Positions 27,066 to 36,774 of a DNA stretch of 64,000 nucleotides are shown here, piece by piece. Position 1 is the first letter of the stretch, and every line of letters begins with the position of its first letter. The notes under the pieces are model-generated. The model was not told where the DNA came from. It saw nothing but the letters and a program-made list of their open reading frames with translations, and did not search any database. Source of the DNA: an uncultured Tropicimonas sp. (lineage in GTDB: Bacteria; Pseudomonadota; Alphaproteobacteria; Rhodobacterales; Rhodobacteraceae); assembly GCA_947497945.1 (NCBI GenBank), contig CANMIP010000003.1, positions 186,001 to 250,000 of the forward strand, read 5' to 3'. The position numbers and the translations under genes were made by a program.

Positions 27066-28100
27066 ATGAGCGAGACACCGAAAGGTCCGGTCCTGATCGA
27101 GATCGACGCGCAGGACACACCTGAGTCCACACCGATTCCCGGCCCGGCCGACGCGCCGCCTGTGCCCGACGCGGTGGAGCTGCCGCAAGGCGTGGCGATG
27201 CAACAGGCGATCACCCTCGCCAGCCGCCGCCCCTCGCGGATCGGTCGGTTCTTCTGGGCCGCAGCGCTGAGTTTCGTGACCTTCGCCGCCTCGGTCGCAG
27301 CCTGGGATTTCGTCACCTCGATGTTCGGTCGCAATTCGGCCCTCGGCACGCTGGCGCTCGGACTGTTCGGCGCGGTGCTGCTGAGTCTCCTGCTGATGGC
27401 GCTGCGCGAGGCGGCGGGGTTTTTCCGCCTGACGCGGCTCGACAAGATCCATCGCGACGCCAATGCCGCCTTGACCACCGACGATCTCGCGGCGGCGCGC
27501 AGCGTGGCGGAGCGGCTGGACGGTCTATATGCGGGACGCCGCGAGCTGGACCTTGCACGCGAGCGTTTCAAGACCCGGGCGAGCGAGCAGTTCGACGCCG
27601 ATGCGCTGCTGGGCCTCGCAGAGACAGAATTGCTGGCGCCGCTGGACGAGGCGGCGCGGCGCGAGGTCGAAACCGCGGCCCGCCAGGTCGCCACGGTGAC
27701 CGCCATCGTGCCGCTGGCGCTGGCCGATGTCGTGACCGCGCTCCTGTCGACCACGCGCATGATCCGGCGGGTCGGGGAAATCTATGGCGGACGCGCGGGC
27801 ACGCTTGGCAGCCTGCGCCTGACGCGCTCGGTGCTGACCCATCTCGTTGCCACCGGCGCTGTTGCCGTGGGGGACGACCTGATCTCCTCGATGGCCGGCG
27901 GCGGGCTGCTCAGCAAGCTGTCGCGGCGCTTCGGCGAAGGCGTCGTGAATGGCGCGCTGACGGCCCGCGTGGGCGTGGCCGCCATCGAGGTCTGCCGGCC
28001 GCTACCCTTCCACAGAGCGCAAAAGCCGTCCGTCTCGCGCATCATCAAGCGTGCGCTGGCCGGATTGTTCGGCTCGGGAGAAAAGGCCGACGAAGGCTGA
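27066..28100 (+). CDS. YcjF-like membrane protein (TIGR01620/DUF697)
   Basis: 344 residues from ATG 27066, which has a GGAAGGAAG ribosome site. Two membrane helices (about 68-88 and 98-118) follow a proline-rich cytoplasmic start. The C-terminal part (ATVTAIVPLALADVVTALLSTTRMIRRVGEIYGGR) is the DUF697 region. It partners the YcjX-like GTPase upstream. The frame is open to 27009, but the later ATG has the ribosome site and the family-like start. Confidence 0.88.
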   Translation: MSETPKGPVLIEIDAQDTPESTPIPGPADAPPVPDAVELPQGVAMQQAITLASRRPSRIGRFFWAAALSFVTFAASVAAWDFVTSMFGRNSALGTLALGLFGAVLLSLLLMALREAAGFFRLTRLDKIHRDANAALTTDDLAAARSVAERLDGLYAGRRELDLARERFKTRASEQFDADALLGLAETELLAPLDEAARREVETAARQVATVTAIVPLALADVVTALLSTTRMIRRVGEIYGGRAGTLGSLRLTRSVLTHLVATGAVAVGDDLISSMAGGGLLSKLSRRFGEGVVNGALTARVGVAAIEVCRPLPFHRAQKPSVSRIIKRALAGLFGSGEKADEG

Positions 28101-28190
28101 CCCCAAGGGCTTCCTGACACTACCGGAATTCCTGCGAATGCGGACTGCGCCAAGGGGAGCCCTGACAGCCTCGCGATCTCGCTCCGAAGC

Positions 28191-28613
28191 CTATTGCTTC
28201 GGCGGGATCGAATAGGTCAGCGAGGCCCGCGCGACCGGGGCCGGCTCGCCTGCCGAAAACACGAGCCCGTCACCAACCGCCAGAACGCGCCCCAGCTTGA
28301 GCAGGCGCAGCTCGCAGAGCAGGTCGCGCCCCGCCGCCGGCTTGCGCATGAAGTCGATGGCGCAATTGGTCGTCACCGTCAGCGCCTCTGCGCCAATCCG
28401 GCTCATCACCGCGAGATACATCGCGCAATCGGCCAGCGTGAAGATCGACGGCCCGGAGACCGTCCCGCCCGGACGAAGATGTTTCTCCCCGATCCGCAGC
28501 CGCAGGACGATCCCATCCTCCGTCAGCCGCTCGACGTCGAAATCCCCGGCCACCTGGGGAAATATCTCCGCCAGTAGCGCTTCGAGCTGCCTTTCGTCGA
28601 GAACTGCCCGCAT
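28191..28613 (-). CDS. PaaI-type hotdog thioesterase
   Basis: 140 residues from ATG 28613 (MRAVLDERQLEALL). The hotdog fold signature is seen in LRPGGTVSGPSIFTLADCAMYLAVMSRIG, with the PaaI-like GGTVSGP helix start, then the strands VTTNCAIDFMRKP. It probably hydrolyses an acyl- or aryl-CoA; substrate unknown. 52 bases upstream of it, on the same strand, ends the next membrane protein gene, so the two may be co-transcribed. The frame is open to 28676, but those residues do not match the family. Confidence 0.85.
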   Translation of the reverse strand: MRAVLDERQLEALLAEIFPQVAGDFDVERLTEDGIVLRLRIGEKHLRPGGTVSGPSIFTLADCAMYLAVMSRIGAEALTVTTNCAIDFMRKPAAGRDLLCELRLLKLGRVLAVGDGLVFSAGEPAPVARASLTYSIPPKQ

Positions 28614-28665
28614 CGTCCCTCTCTCGTGAAATCCTGAAAAACCGCGAATGCCGCCGGTCACCGGC

Positions 28666-29184
28666 TCAGAGCACACCCAATGTCATGTTCTGCCACATCC
28701 CCCAGAAGGCGGTCACGAAGATCGAGACCATGCCAAGCACCTGGGTCAGGAAGCGATGCATCTGGAGTTTCTGGTGGAGCCCCGCGCCATCGGCGTCGCG
28801 AATCTTCTTCGCGGTGCGCACCGACAGCCAGGTCAGCAGCCCCATCGGCGCTGTCAGAAAGAACACGGCCTGGGCGAATTCGACACCATAGGCAAAGCCG
28901 AGCAGCGCCAGCACCGTCAGGCCGAAACAGCCGATCGCGATGATCCAGATCCCCGCCGTGTCCATGATATAGAGAATGCGATTGACATTGACCCGCACGA
29001 TATCGTGCAGATCCGCCTCCGCTTCGCCACCGAAACGCCGGGCGCGTGTGATCATGTCGAAGGGGACGCCGATGACCCAATGGCTGGAGGTCGACCAGAG
29101 AACAGCCAGCGCAATCCAGTACCACAGGTTCGAGAAGGACCGCATGTCGATCAGTTCGAACGCCGTCTGATACCAGTCCTGCAC
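28666..29184 (-). CDS. Conserved Rhodobacterales membrane protein
   Basis: 172 residues with about four membrane helices (roughly 18-38, 75-92, 94-114, 148-168). The start MQDWYQTAFELIDMRSFSNLW and the segment HWVIGVPFDMITRARR are strongly conserved in this order of bacteria, where the protein is sometimes labelled a component of the SufBCD complex. Nothing in the sequence (no metal or Fe-S motif) supports that label, so I leave function open. Divergent from hemB. Confidence 0.75.
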   Translation of the reverse strand: MQDWYQTAFELIDMRSFSNLWYWIALAVLWSTSSHWVIGVPFDMITRARRFGGEAEADLHDIVRVNVNRILYIMDTAGIWIIAIGCFGLTVLALLGFAYGVEFAQAVFFLTAPMGLLTWLSVRTAKKIRDADGAGLHQKLQMHRFLTQVLGMVSIFVTAFWGMWQNMTLGVL

Positions 29185-29305
29185 CGGATAGCTCCTGTCG
29201 ATACCGCGACCCGCCGGACCCTTTCCGCCTGCGCGTAGCCTGACCTAGCTTTCCTTGCGAAGCGGCGCAAGCCAGCCCGGCCACCGCGCGCTTGGGAACC
29301 CTTGA

Positions 29306-30385
<1,080 letters not shown>

Positions 30386-30467
30386 ACCGCCGACCGGAGC
30401 GCGTTCAGCGGTTTGCAGCCCCGGAATAGCGATGAACCGGCCCGAAGCCTAGAAGCGGCATGGCCTT

Positions 30468-30545
30468 GGCATGGAATCGAGACCGAAGGCTGCCCTCTCT
30501 CGGCCCCAGCCCGCGCTCTTCGGCCCGTCGCGGCGGACCAGCGCC
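30468..30545 (+). repeat. Degenerate fragment of the palindromic element (copy E)
   Basis: GGCATGGAATCGAGACCGAA followed by GGCTGCC aligns with the left hairpin of copy B (GGCACGGAATCAAGGCCGAA). Further on CCCGTCGCGGCGGACCAGCG resembles the inner left terminal repeat. The core and right arm are not clear, so this is probably a decayed copy. The remainder of 30386-30745 shows no gene. Confidence 0.4.
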
Positions 30546-30745
30546 CTGTTGACGCAAGCGCCCCCCGGTTGATGTTGCCGAACACGTTGCCACGGGGCGC
30601 GGCTGCCAAGTCCTTTCCCGGCACAGGCAGCGGTCCCCCGTTCCGTCCGCAAGACCGCCGATTTCCTGCGCAGATCGAGGGCGCCCCCACTGCCGGTGTT
30701 GCATCCGACATTGAGAACAAAACATGAACGCACTATACTCCCCCC

Positions 30746-31372
30746 ATGTCCAGCCATGCCGCCCTGCTCTCCCGCGCACCGCATTCCGGTCGCCCCGCCC
30801 TGCCCATCCTGGGCGAGATGTCCCTGACGCTGGCGCGGGTGCACGAGCTCTGCGGCGCGGCGCGGCGGAGCCTGGCGCTGGAGGTGGCCGCTGCACGCAC
30901 AGGCCCGGTTCTCTGGATCGTGCCGGGCTGGGGCGCGGAATGGCTCAATGGCGAGGGGCTCTGCGAACGGGTCGATCCCGGCCGGCTTCTGATACTGCGC
31001 GCGCAACGCGCCGAGGATCTGCTCTGGACCATGGAGGAAGCGCTGCGCAGCGGGGCGGTGCCGCTGGTCGTGGCCGAACTGCCCGTCCCTCCGGCACTGA
31101 CGCCGGTGCGCCGGCTGCATCTCGCGGCCGAGACCGGTGCCGATTCCGGGACCGGCCTGCCCGCCCCGATCGGCCTGCTGCTGACCCCGGGAGAGGGTGG
31201 CGCGCCGGGGATCGAAAGCCGCTGGTCATTTGCGCCCGCCCATGCCCCCGGCCGATCCGCCTGGACCCTGGACCGCCTACGCAGCCGCATCGCCCCCCCG
31301 GCGCGCTGGCAGATACAGGAAGGCCCGCCGGACCGGGACGGTCGGCGCCGCCTCCAGCCGGCCCCGCGCTGA
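30746..31372 (+). CDS. ImuA-like RecA-superfamily protein
   Basis: 208 residues. The core [21 protein letters not shown] followed by [15 protein letters not shown] and [39 protein letters not shown] follows the ImuA/SulA-RecA layout, but no canonical Walker A is visible. [14 protein letters not shown] is the conserved late helix. ImuA normally helps the ImuB-DnaE2 mutagenic polymerase; neither partner is nearby, so the role here is uncertain. The true start could also be the ATG at the internal MSLTL (about 30818). Confidence 0.7.
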   Translation: MSSHAALLSRAPHSGRPALPILGEMSLTLARVHELCGAARRSLALEVAAARTGPVLWIVPGWGAEWLNGEGLCERVDPGRLLILRAQRAEDLLWTMEEALRSGAVPLVVAELPVPPALTPVRRLHLAAETGADSGTGLPAPIGLLLTPGEGGAPGIESRWSFAPAHAPGRSAWTLDRLRSRIAPPARWQIQEGPPDRDGRRRLQPAPR

Positions 31373-31414
31373 AAAGCCATCGCCTCGCAAGGGCTTCGCC
31401 CCCGGAACGAAACC

Positions 31415-31437
31415 GGGCGGCGCCATCGGCACCGCCC
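31415..31437. terminator. Hairpin between convergent imuA-like and bactofilin genes
   Basis: GGGCGG-C-GCC ATC GGC-A-CCGCCC forms a 9-bp stem with one internal mismatch in the 112-base gap between converging genes. There is no U tract; it may end transcripts from either side. Confidence 0.4.
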
Positions 31438-31484
31438 ATTCAAACTGATTTACAAACCCGTCGCCTGCAGCGCAGGCGGAAAGA

Positions 31485-31997
31485 TCACGTCTCGGCGTCC
31501 GGAGTCGCCTCAGGCACGATCGGCTTGGGAAGCGCCTTGCTGCCAGCGCCGCTCAGCGGATCGTCCTGGCGCTGCACGGAGCCTTCGAAATGCGCGCCGC
31601 TCTCGATGGCGATGGTCTTGTGGATGATGTCGCCCTCGACCTTGGCCGTCGAGGTCAGGCGGACCTTCAGGCCCCGCACGCGACCGGCGATATGACCGTT
31701 GATCACCACGTCATCCGCGACGCATTCGCCCCGGATCGTCGCATTCTCGCCGATCGTCAGCAGATGAGCGCGGATATCGCCCTCGACCGTTCCCTCGACC
31801 TGGATGTCTCCAGAGGTCTTGAGATTGCCGACAATGGTCAGGTCCGAGGAAAGCACGGATGCCGGCGGTTTCGCCTTGGGCATGCTCGGCTTCGTGTCCA
31901 GACCCGGCACAGCCGGCTTCTTGGCGGCCTCGGGCACCTTGGAGGTTTCGGGTTCCTTTGCCGGGCCGGGCTCGTTGATTCGGCTCTTAGAAAACAT
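31485..31997 (-). CDS. Bactofilin (polymer-forming cytoskeletal protein)
   Basis: 170 residues. A proline/lysine-rich N-terminal tail (1-48) precedes the beta-helix core, with repeating short strands such as LTIVGNLKTSGDIQVEGTV and ATIRGECVADDVVINGHI (about 49-145), and a second disordered tail. Bactofilins polymerise without nucleotide and position cell-wall enzymes. The 11-base overlap with the upstream M23 peptidase gene repeats the well-known bactofilin-peptidase pairing. Confidence 0.92.
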   Translation of the reverse strand: MFSKSRINEPGPAKEPETSKVPEAAKKPAVPGLDTKPSMPKAKPPASVLSSDLTIVGNLKTSGDIQVEGTVEGDIRAHLLTIGENATIRGECVADDVVINGHIAGRVRGLKVRLTSTAKVEGDIIHKTIAIESGAHFEGSVQRQDDPLSGAGSKALPKPIVPEATPDAET

Positions 31998-33309
31998 CTT
32001 TGGCTGCCTTGATAAAGTTCATCGGGTTCACAGCCGTTCCGTTCACGCGCACTTCGTAGTGCAGATGCGTGCCGGTCGACCGTCCGGTGTTCCCCATATC
32101 ACCTATCCGCTGGCCTTTCGAGACCCTTTGACCTTCCGACACCCGCAGCTTGGACATATGGGCATACCAGGTTTCGATCCCGAACTCGTGCCGGATCTTG
32201 ACCATGCGGCCGAAGCCGGAGTGCCAACCCGCTTTCACAACAACACCATCCGCAGTCGAATAGATCGGCGTGCCGTGGCCGGCCGCGAAATCGGTGCCGT
32301 TATGCATCCGCCCCCAACGCGGCCCGAAGCCCGATGTAAAGCGGAAGCTGCTCTTCAGCGGCATCGCGAAAGGCGCCTTCTCGGCGGCGATTCGGTACAG
32401 GTTCATCCGGTCCAGCCCCTTCAGAAGGGAGTTGGCGCGGGACTCGTCCGCCGTCGGCTCCATGCCCTTGGTAGAGAAGGTGATCGGTGTCAGCGGGCCG
32501 CCCTGGCCGGAATAGCCGCGCTTGACCGTGTCCAGCAGCCGCGAGGGCGGCAGGCCGGCCTTGGTGAACATCTTCTCGAGCGGCGCGACGGAAACGGTCA
32601 GCGCCTCTTCGAGCTGGGTAAAGATCCTGTCGTTGCGATCGAGGATCATGTCGCGCTCGAACCTGGCCTCCTCGGCCTCCTCCAGCGCCAGCTCGGCCCG
32701 TGCGAACATGCTGTCGCGCTCCTCGGCGGTGCGCTCCAGCGCCTCGTTGAGGAAGGCGACCGTCGTGTCGACCTCGGCCAGCGAATTCCGCTCGGCCTCC
32801 GCCTCGGCGCGTCCTTCAAGGATAGCCACCGCCTGCTCGACCTCGCCGCGCGCGCCGTCGCGTTCTTTCATGGTCCGGCGCAGGGTGCTCTGGATCACGC
32901 CGATGCCGGTTTCCAGTTCGCGGCGGCGATCCTCGGATGTCAGCAATTGCGACTGCATGTCGGAGATCTGGTTCAGCGCGGCGTTGAAACGCTCATGCGC
33001 GGCCAGCGCCTCGACCTCGGCCGATTCCCGGGCCAGCGACAACGCGTTGAGCCGCTCCTCGTAGAGCGCCTGGTCGCGCTGTGCCTGCTCGCGCGCATTG
33101 CCCGCGCCGATGCTCTCCATCAGCAGGACGGAAGAGGCCAGGATGGCCCAGGCGATCGTCGCCGCAGAGCCGAACAGGACCAGTGCCTGCGTGCCTGGCC
33201 GCAGCCGGATAAAGCGCGTCTGTTCGCTTTCCGAACGCAGGAATAGTCGCTGCTCCGGAAACCATCGTTCGAAAAAGCTGTGAATTCGGTCACTCGGTCG
33301 CGTACGCAA
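31987..33309 (-). CDS. M23-family peptidoglycan endopeptidase
   Basis: 440 residues. One membrane anchor (about 44-64) is followed by a long coiled coil (70-220) and a C-terminal LytM domain with the zinc motifs HNGTDF (near 334) and HLHYE (near 418) and the GFGPRWGRMHNGTD stretch. All four expected ligand positions look intact, so it should be an active DD-endopeptidase. It is translationally linked to bactofilin, which probably localises it for cell shape or division. The upstream region 33310-33592 contains no gene and presumably its promoter. Confidence 0.93.
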   Translation of the reverse strand: MRTRPSDRIHSFFERWFPEQRLFLRSESEQTRFIRLRPGTQALVLFGSAATIAWAILASSVLLMESIGAGNAREQAQRDQALYEERLNALSLARESAEVEALAAHERFNAALNQISDMQSQLLTSEDRRRELETGIGVIQSTLRRTMKERDGARGEVEQAVAILEGRAEAEAERNSLAEVDTTVAFLNEALERTAEERDSMFARAELALEEAEEARFERDMILDRNDRIFTQLEEALTVSVAPLEKMFTKAGLPPSRLLDTVKRGYSGQGGPLTPITFSTKGMEPTADESRANSLLKGLDRMNLYRIAAEKAPFAMPLKSSFRFTSGFGPRWGRMHNGTDFAAGHGTPIYSTADGVVVKAGWHSGFGRMVKIRHEFGIETWYAHMSKLRVSEGQRVSKGQRIGDMGNTGRSTGTHLHYEVRVNGTAVNPMNFIKAAKDVF

Positions 33310-33592
33310 AGGCCCGTCCCGTCCCCTGGATCTCTTGTTTTTTTGTCAGCCGGTTCACGCCGTCCCCATCGGCAACCTGCTTACAGGGGCTTAGGACCTG
33401 TGCAGAATTCGTGCAAGAAATTTGAAGCTTTTCTATTGTCGCACCCGGGGTGCTGCCGCGAATCGGCAAGTTTTCGCCGATTCCTTTCGCGTTATCAGGT
33501 AATTCGGAGCGGTTTCGCGCCACGCGCTCAACCTATGGGATAATTCCTGCTCAAAACGCGACCGGTGCAGGAATTCACGCTTCATGCGTCAT

Positions 33593-34819
33593 TCACTCCC
33601 GCCGGTCGCGATGGCGGCGCATCAGGCGGCCGATGGTGAAGGAGGTGCGCGGCGCATAGACATAGGGCGTCCGCTCCTCGACGGTCGGACGCGCGCGCAT
33701 CCGGGCAAGGCCGAAAACGACCAGCGTCGCATGGGCGATTGCGATCATGACGAAGAGCGCGGCCGGACCGTAGGCCGCGATGAGGGTCGAGGAGAGAAGC
33801 GGCGCGCCGATCGCACCAAGGGCGAAGAAGAACATCAGCGCGGCAGAGAGCTCGACCCGCTGGTGGCTCTCGGCGAAGTCATGCGCGTGGGCGGCGGAGA
33901 CCGAAAAGATCGGGAAGGAGACCAGCCCGAAGACGAAGGCATTGCCGAAGATGACCGCATCGGAGGCGGTGCCGATGGAGACGGTCGCGAAACAGGAGCC
34001 GATGGCGGCGACCGAGAGCCCGATCAGGACCCAGCGTCGGTCGAACTTGTCGGCGAGCCATCCGACGGGGAACTGCGCCAGCGCGCCGCCGAGCACCCAG
34101 GCCGCGAGGAACCAGGCGATCTGGCTCGGCAGCAGACCGACCTCCTGCCCGTAGACCGGCCCGATCATCCGGAAGGAGGCCGAGGAAACGGCAGCAACCA
34201 CGACGCCGGCCGCCGAGAGCGGCGAGAGGCGCAAGGCAAGCCCGGGGCGCAGGCGCGGCGCCGTCGGCGTGCTGGGCTGACGCACGGTGGACAGGGTGAT
34301 CGGGAAGATCGCCGCGCAACAGATCAGCGCCAGCAGGTTGTAGGAGAGATAGGCCGCCGGGGCGAGCACGCCGATGAGCAGCTGCGCCCCCAGGTTTCCC
34401 ATCGTGTCGACCACGCGATAGATCCCCATGACGCGGCCACGATTGGCATTGCGCAGCTTCGATTGCAGCCAGGCTTCGATGACAGTGTAGGCGCCGGCAA
34501 CGCAGAGGCCGGTGGCGATCCGCATCCCAGCCCAGGCAAGCGGGTGGACCAGCATCATATGCGCGAGCAGGCCGATGGCGCCGGTTGCGGTGAAGGCGGC
34601 AAAGGCGCGGGAATGGCCGACCGACCCAATCAGCCGCGGCGCCCACCAGCAGCCGATGAAGAAGCCGATAAAATGGGCCGAGCCAAGCAGGCCGATCTGG
34701 GCGGTGCTGAAACCGAGTTGCAGGCCCGACAACGCATCCAGCGGGCCGACGCCCCCCGACGAGAGTTGCATCAGGAGGACAGACAGGAAGAGGGCAGCGA
34801 AGGAGATGAGCAGGCGCAT
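33593..34819 (-). CDS. MFS transporter (YcaD-like)
   Basis: 408 residues with 12 predicted membrane helices. The MFS motif-A-like loop GWLADKFDRRWV near 255-266, a first-half GCWWAPRLIGSVGHSR, and GLCVAGAYTVIEAWLQSKL near 97-115 resemble the YcaD group of small-solute permeases. Substrate unknown. Divergent from the TTG-started gene at 35050 across about 230 bases. Confidence 0.85.
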   Translation of the reverse strand: MRLLISFAALFLSVLLMQLSSGGVGPLDALSGLQLGFSTAQIGLLGSAHFIGFFIGCWWAPRLIGSVGHSRAFAAFTATGAIGLLAHMMLVHPLAWAGMRIATGLCVAGAYTVIEAWLQSKLRNANRGRVMGIYRVVDTMGNLGAQLLIGVLAPAAYLSYNLLALICCAAIFPITLSTVRQPSTPTAPRLRPGLALRLSPLSAAGVVVAAVSSASFRMIGPVYGQEVGLLPSQIAWFLAAWVLGGALAQFPVGWLADKFDRRWVLIGLSVAAIGSCFATVSIGTASDAVIFGNAFVFGLVSFPIFSVSAAHAHDFAESHQRVELSAALMFFFALGAIGAPLLSSTLIAAYGPAALFVMIAIAHATLVVFGLARMRARPTVEERTPYVYAPRTSFTIGRLMRRHRDRRE

Positions 34820-35049
34820 TGGGAGATTCGGCTTGGGGTCGCTTCGGGGTGGCGTCTTGCCGGCCCCGGGTCTGGTCCGTTCGCGACTTGATTGCGCAAA
34901 TGCGTCATGTTTCTGTGCTCGAAAGATCGCCCCTCCCCGAGACGCATTGTGTTGTGTAATCAGAACGACAGGTGACGGACCTCGCCTTGCGGTGGAAGAA
35001 CCTCAGCGTGGCCCTGTGTTCCGGTGCCGGAGGTTGAAAGGAGCCCCCC

Positions 35050-35448
35050 TTGCCTGTTGTCGCGAAGATCCTTCCGAAGGCCAATCTTGTCTATGCACGA
35101 TATTCCGGGACAGTGCTCCTTGACGAGATCCGCGCAGAAATGGCCCGGACATTCGGCGACCCGGCCTATCATCCGTCGATGAACGAGATCGGTGACCTGC
35201 GCCAGACCGAGGAGATCGATCTCCGCTTCCCCCAGATGCTGGCCCATGCAAATGCGGTCGTGGCGTTGAATGAGCGCAGCAAGACGCGCAAGTCGCTCCT
35301 GCTCGTCGCCGATAGCAGTCTGCGCTATGGAATGGCCCGCATGTTCCAGAGCCTTGCCGAACGGGACGGCGCGAACCTGCAGGTGCATGTCGTGACCACG
35401 CTGACCGAAGCCGAACGCATCCTCGGCCTCGACCCGCTTGGTTTCTGA
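35050..35448 (+). CDS. Conserved Rhodobacterales protein, possible STAS/SpoIIAA-like fold
   Basis: 132 residues from a TTG start preceded by AAAGGAG. The pattern MPVVAKILPKANLVYARYSGTVLLDEI, then NEIGDLRQTEEIDLRFPQM, then SLLLVADSSLRYGMARMFQSL, alternates strands and helices like SpoIIAA/STAS-type proteins. Similar short proteins are common in this order. No function is assigned. Confidence 0.7.
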   Translation: MPVVAKILPKANLVYARYSGTVLLDEIRAEMARTFGDPAYHPSMNEIGDLRQTEEIDLRFPQMLAHANAVVALNERSKTRKSLLLVADSSLRYGMARMFQSLAERDGANLQVHVVTTLTEAERILGLDPLGF

Positions 35449-35513
35449 AGGCGACACGGTCTCCCCCCCGTGGCGGGCCCCGAGCGGATCGCCCCGGCGC
35501 GGACCCGTGACCT

Positions 35514-36293
35514 TCACTCCGGGTGGATCAACGCGCGTCGGTAGAGATGCCAGGTCGCATGTCCGAGAACCGGCAGGGCAATGAAGAGGCCGAGAAAGGC
35601 CGGGATCATCGCCAGCACCACGTAGACCGCGATGATGATCGCCCAGAGGAACATGACGGCGAAATTCTCCCTTACCGCCTCGAAGCTCAGCAGCATGGCT
35701 GTCATGAAGTCAATTTCCTTGTCGACAAGCAGCGGCAGCGAAAAGGCCGTCAGGCCGAAGAGGATGAAGCCCAACACGCCGCCCACGGCCATCTCCACCG
35801 CGATCATTGTCAGCCCGTTCGCGGTCAGGAAGACCTCGAACGACGACGTCACGTTGGTCATGACCGAAAGCCCCATGAAGAGCGCGAAGATCATGTGGGC
35901 GAGGAAGGAATAGAACAGGAAATAGATCACGATGATCGCGCCGATCCAGGGGATCTGGCGGTCCTTCTCTTTCCAGATCACGCCGAAGATCTGGTAGAGA
36001 TCCAGCGGCTTGCCAAGCTCGATACGCCGGCTCGTCTCGTAGAGCCCGACAGCGGCGAAGGGCGCGAGCAGCGGAAAGCCGAGCGCCAGGATCAGCGTCT
36101 GGGAAACGAAGCCGCCCGAGACGAAGAGCAGGATCAACCCGCCCAGCACGTAGACACCGCTGAAAACCAGGCCAAAGCCGGGTGCGCGGCGAAAATCCTT
36201 CCAGCCCATGTCGAGCGCGTAGAGAATGTCGGAACGGTCGAGCTCCGCGATATCCGGGCGCGGTGACGCCTGGATCCCGGTTGTGTCTGTCAT
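35514..36293 (-). CDS. DUF2189 family integral membrane protein
   Basis: 259 residues with about six membrane helices. It begins with a hydrophilic DIAELDRSDILYALDMGWKDFRRAPG, the conserved DUF2189 entry, followed by GLVFSGVYVLGGL and PLLAPFAAVGLYETSRRIELG. Role unknown; in some genomes it neighbours respiratory genes but not here. The 481-base region upstream (36294-36774) holds element copy D and no gene. Confidence 0.85.
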   Translation of the reverse strand: MTDTTGIQASPRPDIAELDRSDILYALDMGWKDFRRAPGFGLVFSGVYVLGGLILLFVSGGFVSQTLILALGFPLLAPFAAVGLYETSRRIELGKPLDLYQIFGVIWKEKDRQIPWIGAIIVIYFLFYSFLAHMIFALFMGLSVMTNVTSSFEVFLTANGLTMIAVEMAVGGVLGFILFGLTAFSLPLLVDKEIDFMTAMLLSFEAVRENFAVMFLWAIIIAVYVVLAMIPAFLGLFIALPVLGHATWHLYRRALIHPE

Positions 36294-36474
36294 GTCGGGC
36301 CTCCCCTCCCGGCTTTGGCAGGCAATGACGGCCAGAATGCCGCAGATCGCTCAGGATGCACGTGTTTTTTTTGCCGGAATTGGAATTTTTCGCGCAACGC
36401 GCCGCGTCTTCGATCTCTTCGCTGCGCTGGACGCTCGGCTTTTGGCCGTGGAGGAAACCGGGCGAAGCCTTGAT

Positions 36475-36640
36475 GGGCACGGAGTCGAGCCGGAGGCGCC
36501 GTGCCAGCACCGGACCGTCCCGGCGGTCTGGCGCTTTGCCAGCCTTGTGCAACGCTCCGGTCTTCTTCGGGCCTGGTCTGGATAAAACGCGCTGTACAGA
36601 TGTTGCGGCGCCAGCCCACGGTCCGACGCTTGCAAGGCTC
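36475..36640 (+). repeat. Dispersed palindromic element, copy D
   Basis: GGGCACGG (36475-36482) pairs with CCGTGCC (36499-36505). The left arm CCGTGCCAGCACCGGACCGT, then GGTCTGGCGC, mirrors the right arm GCGCCAGCCCACGGTCCGAC (36609-36628). Long stretches (CCGGACCGTCCCGGCGGTCT) are identical to copy B. The core is shorter and diverged. It lies between the DUF2189 start and the 3' end of metG. Confidence 0.85.
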
Positions 36641-36774
36641 CTGGTGTGTTCCGTCTCCGGCGCACAGACCGATGGCGCAGTCCTCGACTGTTCGCCGCCC
36701 CCTTACGGACATTTGCGCCATGGGGTCGCAAGACGGAAGACCAGCACCTGAAAGCGCCGGTTTCCGTCTCGTCG

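Noticed and set aside
28666-29184. Label as a component of the SufBCD complex
   Set aside because: No suf gene, cysteine motif or Fe-S signature is present; the label seems inherited and is not supported by the sequence.
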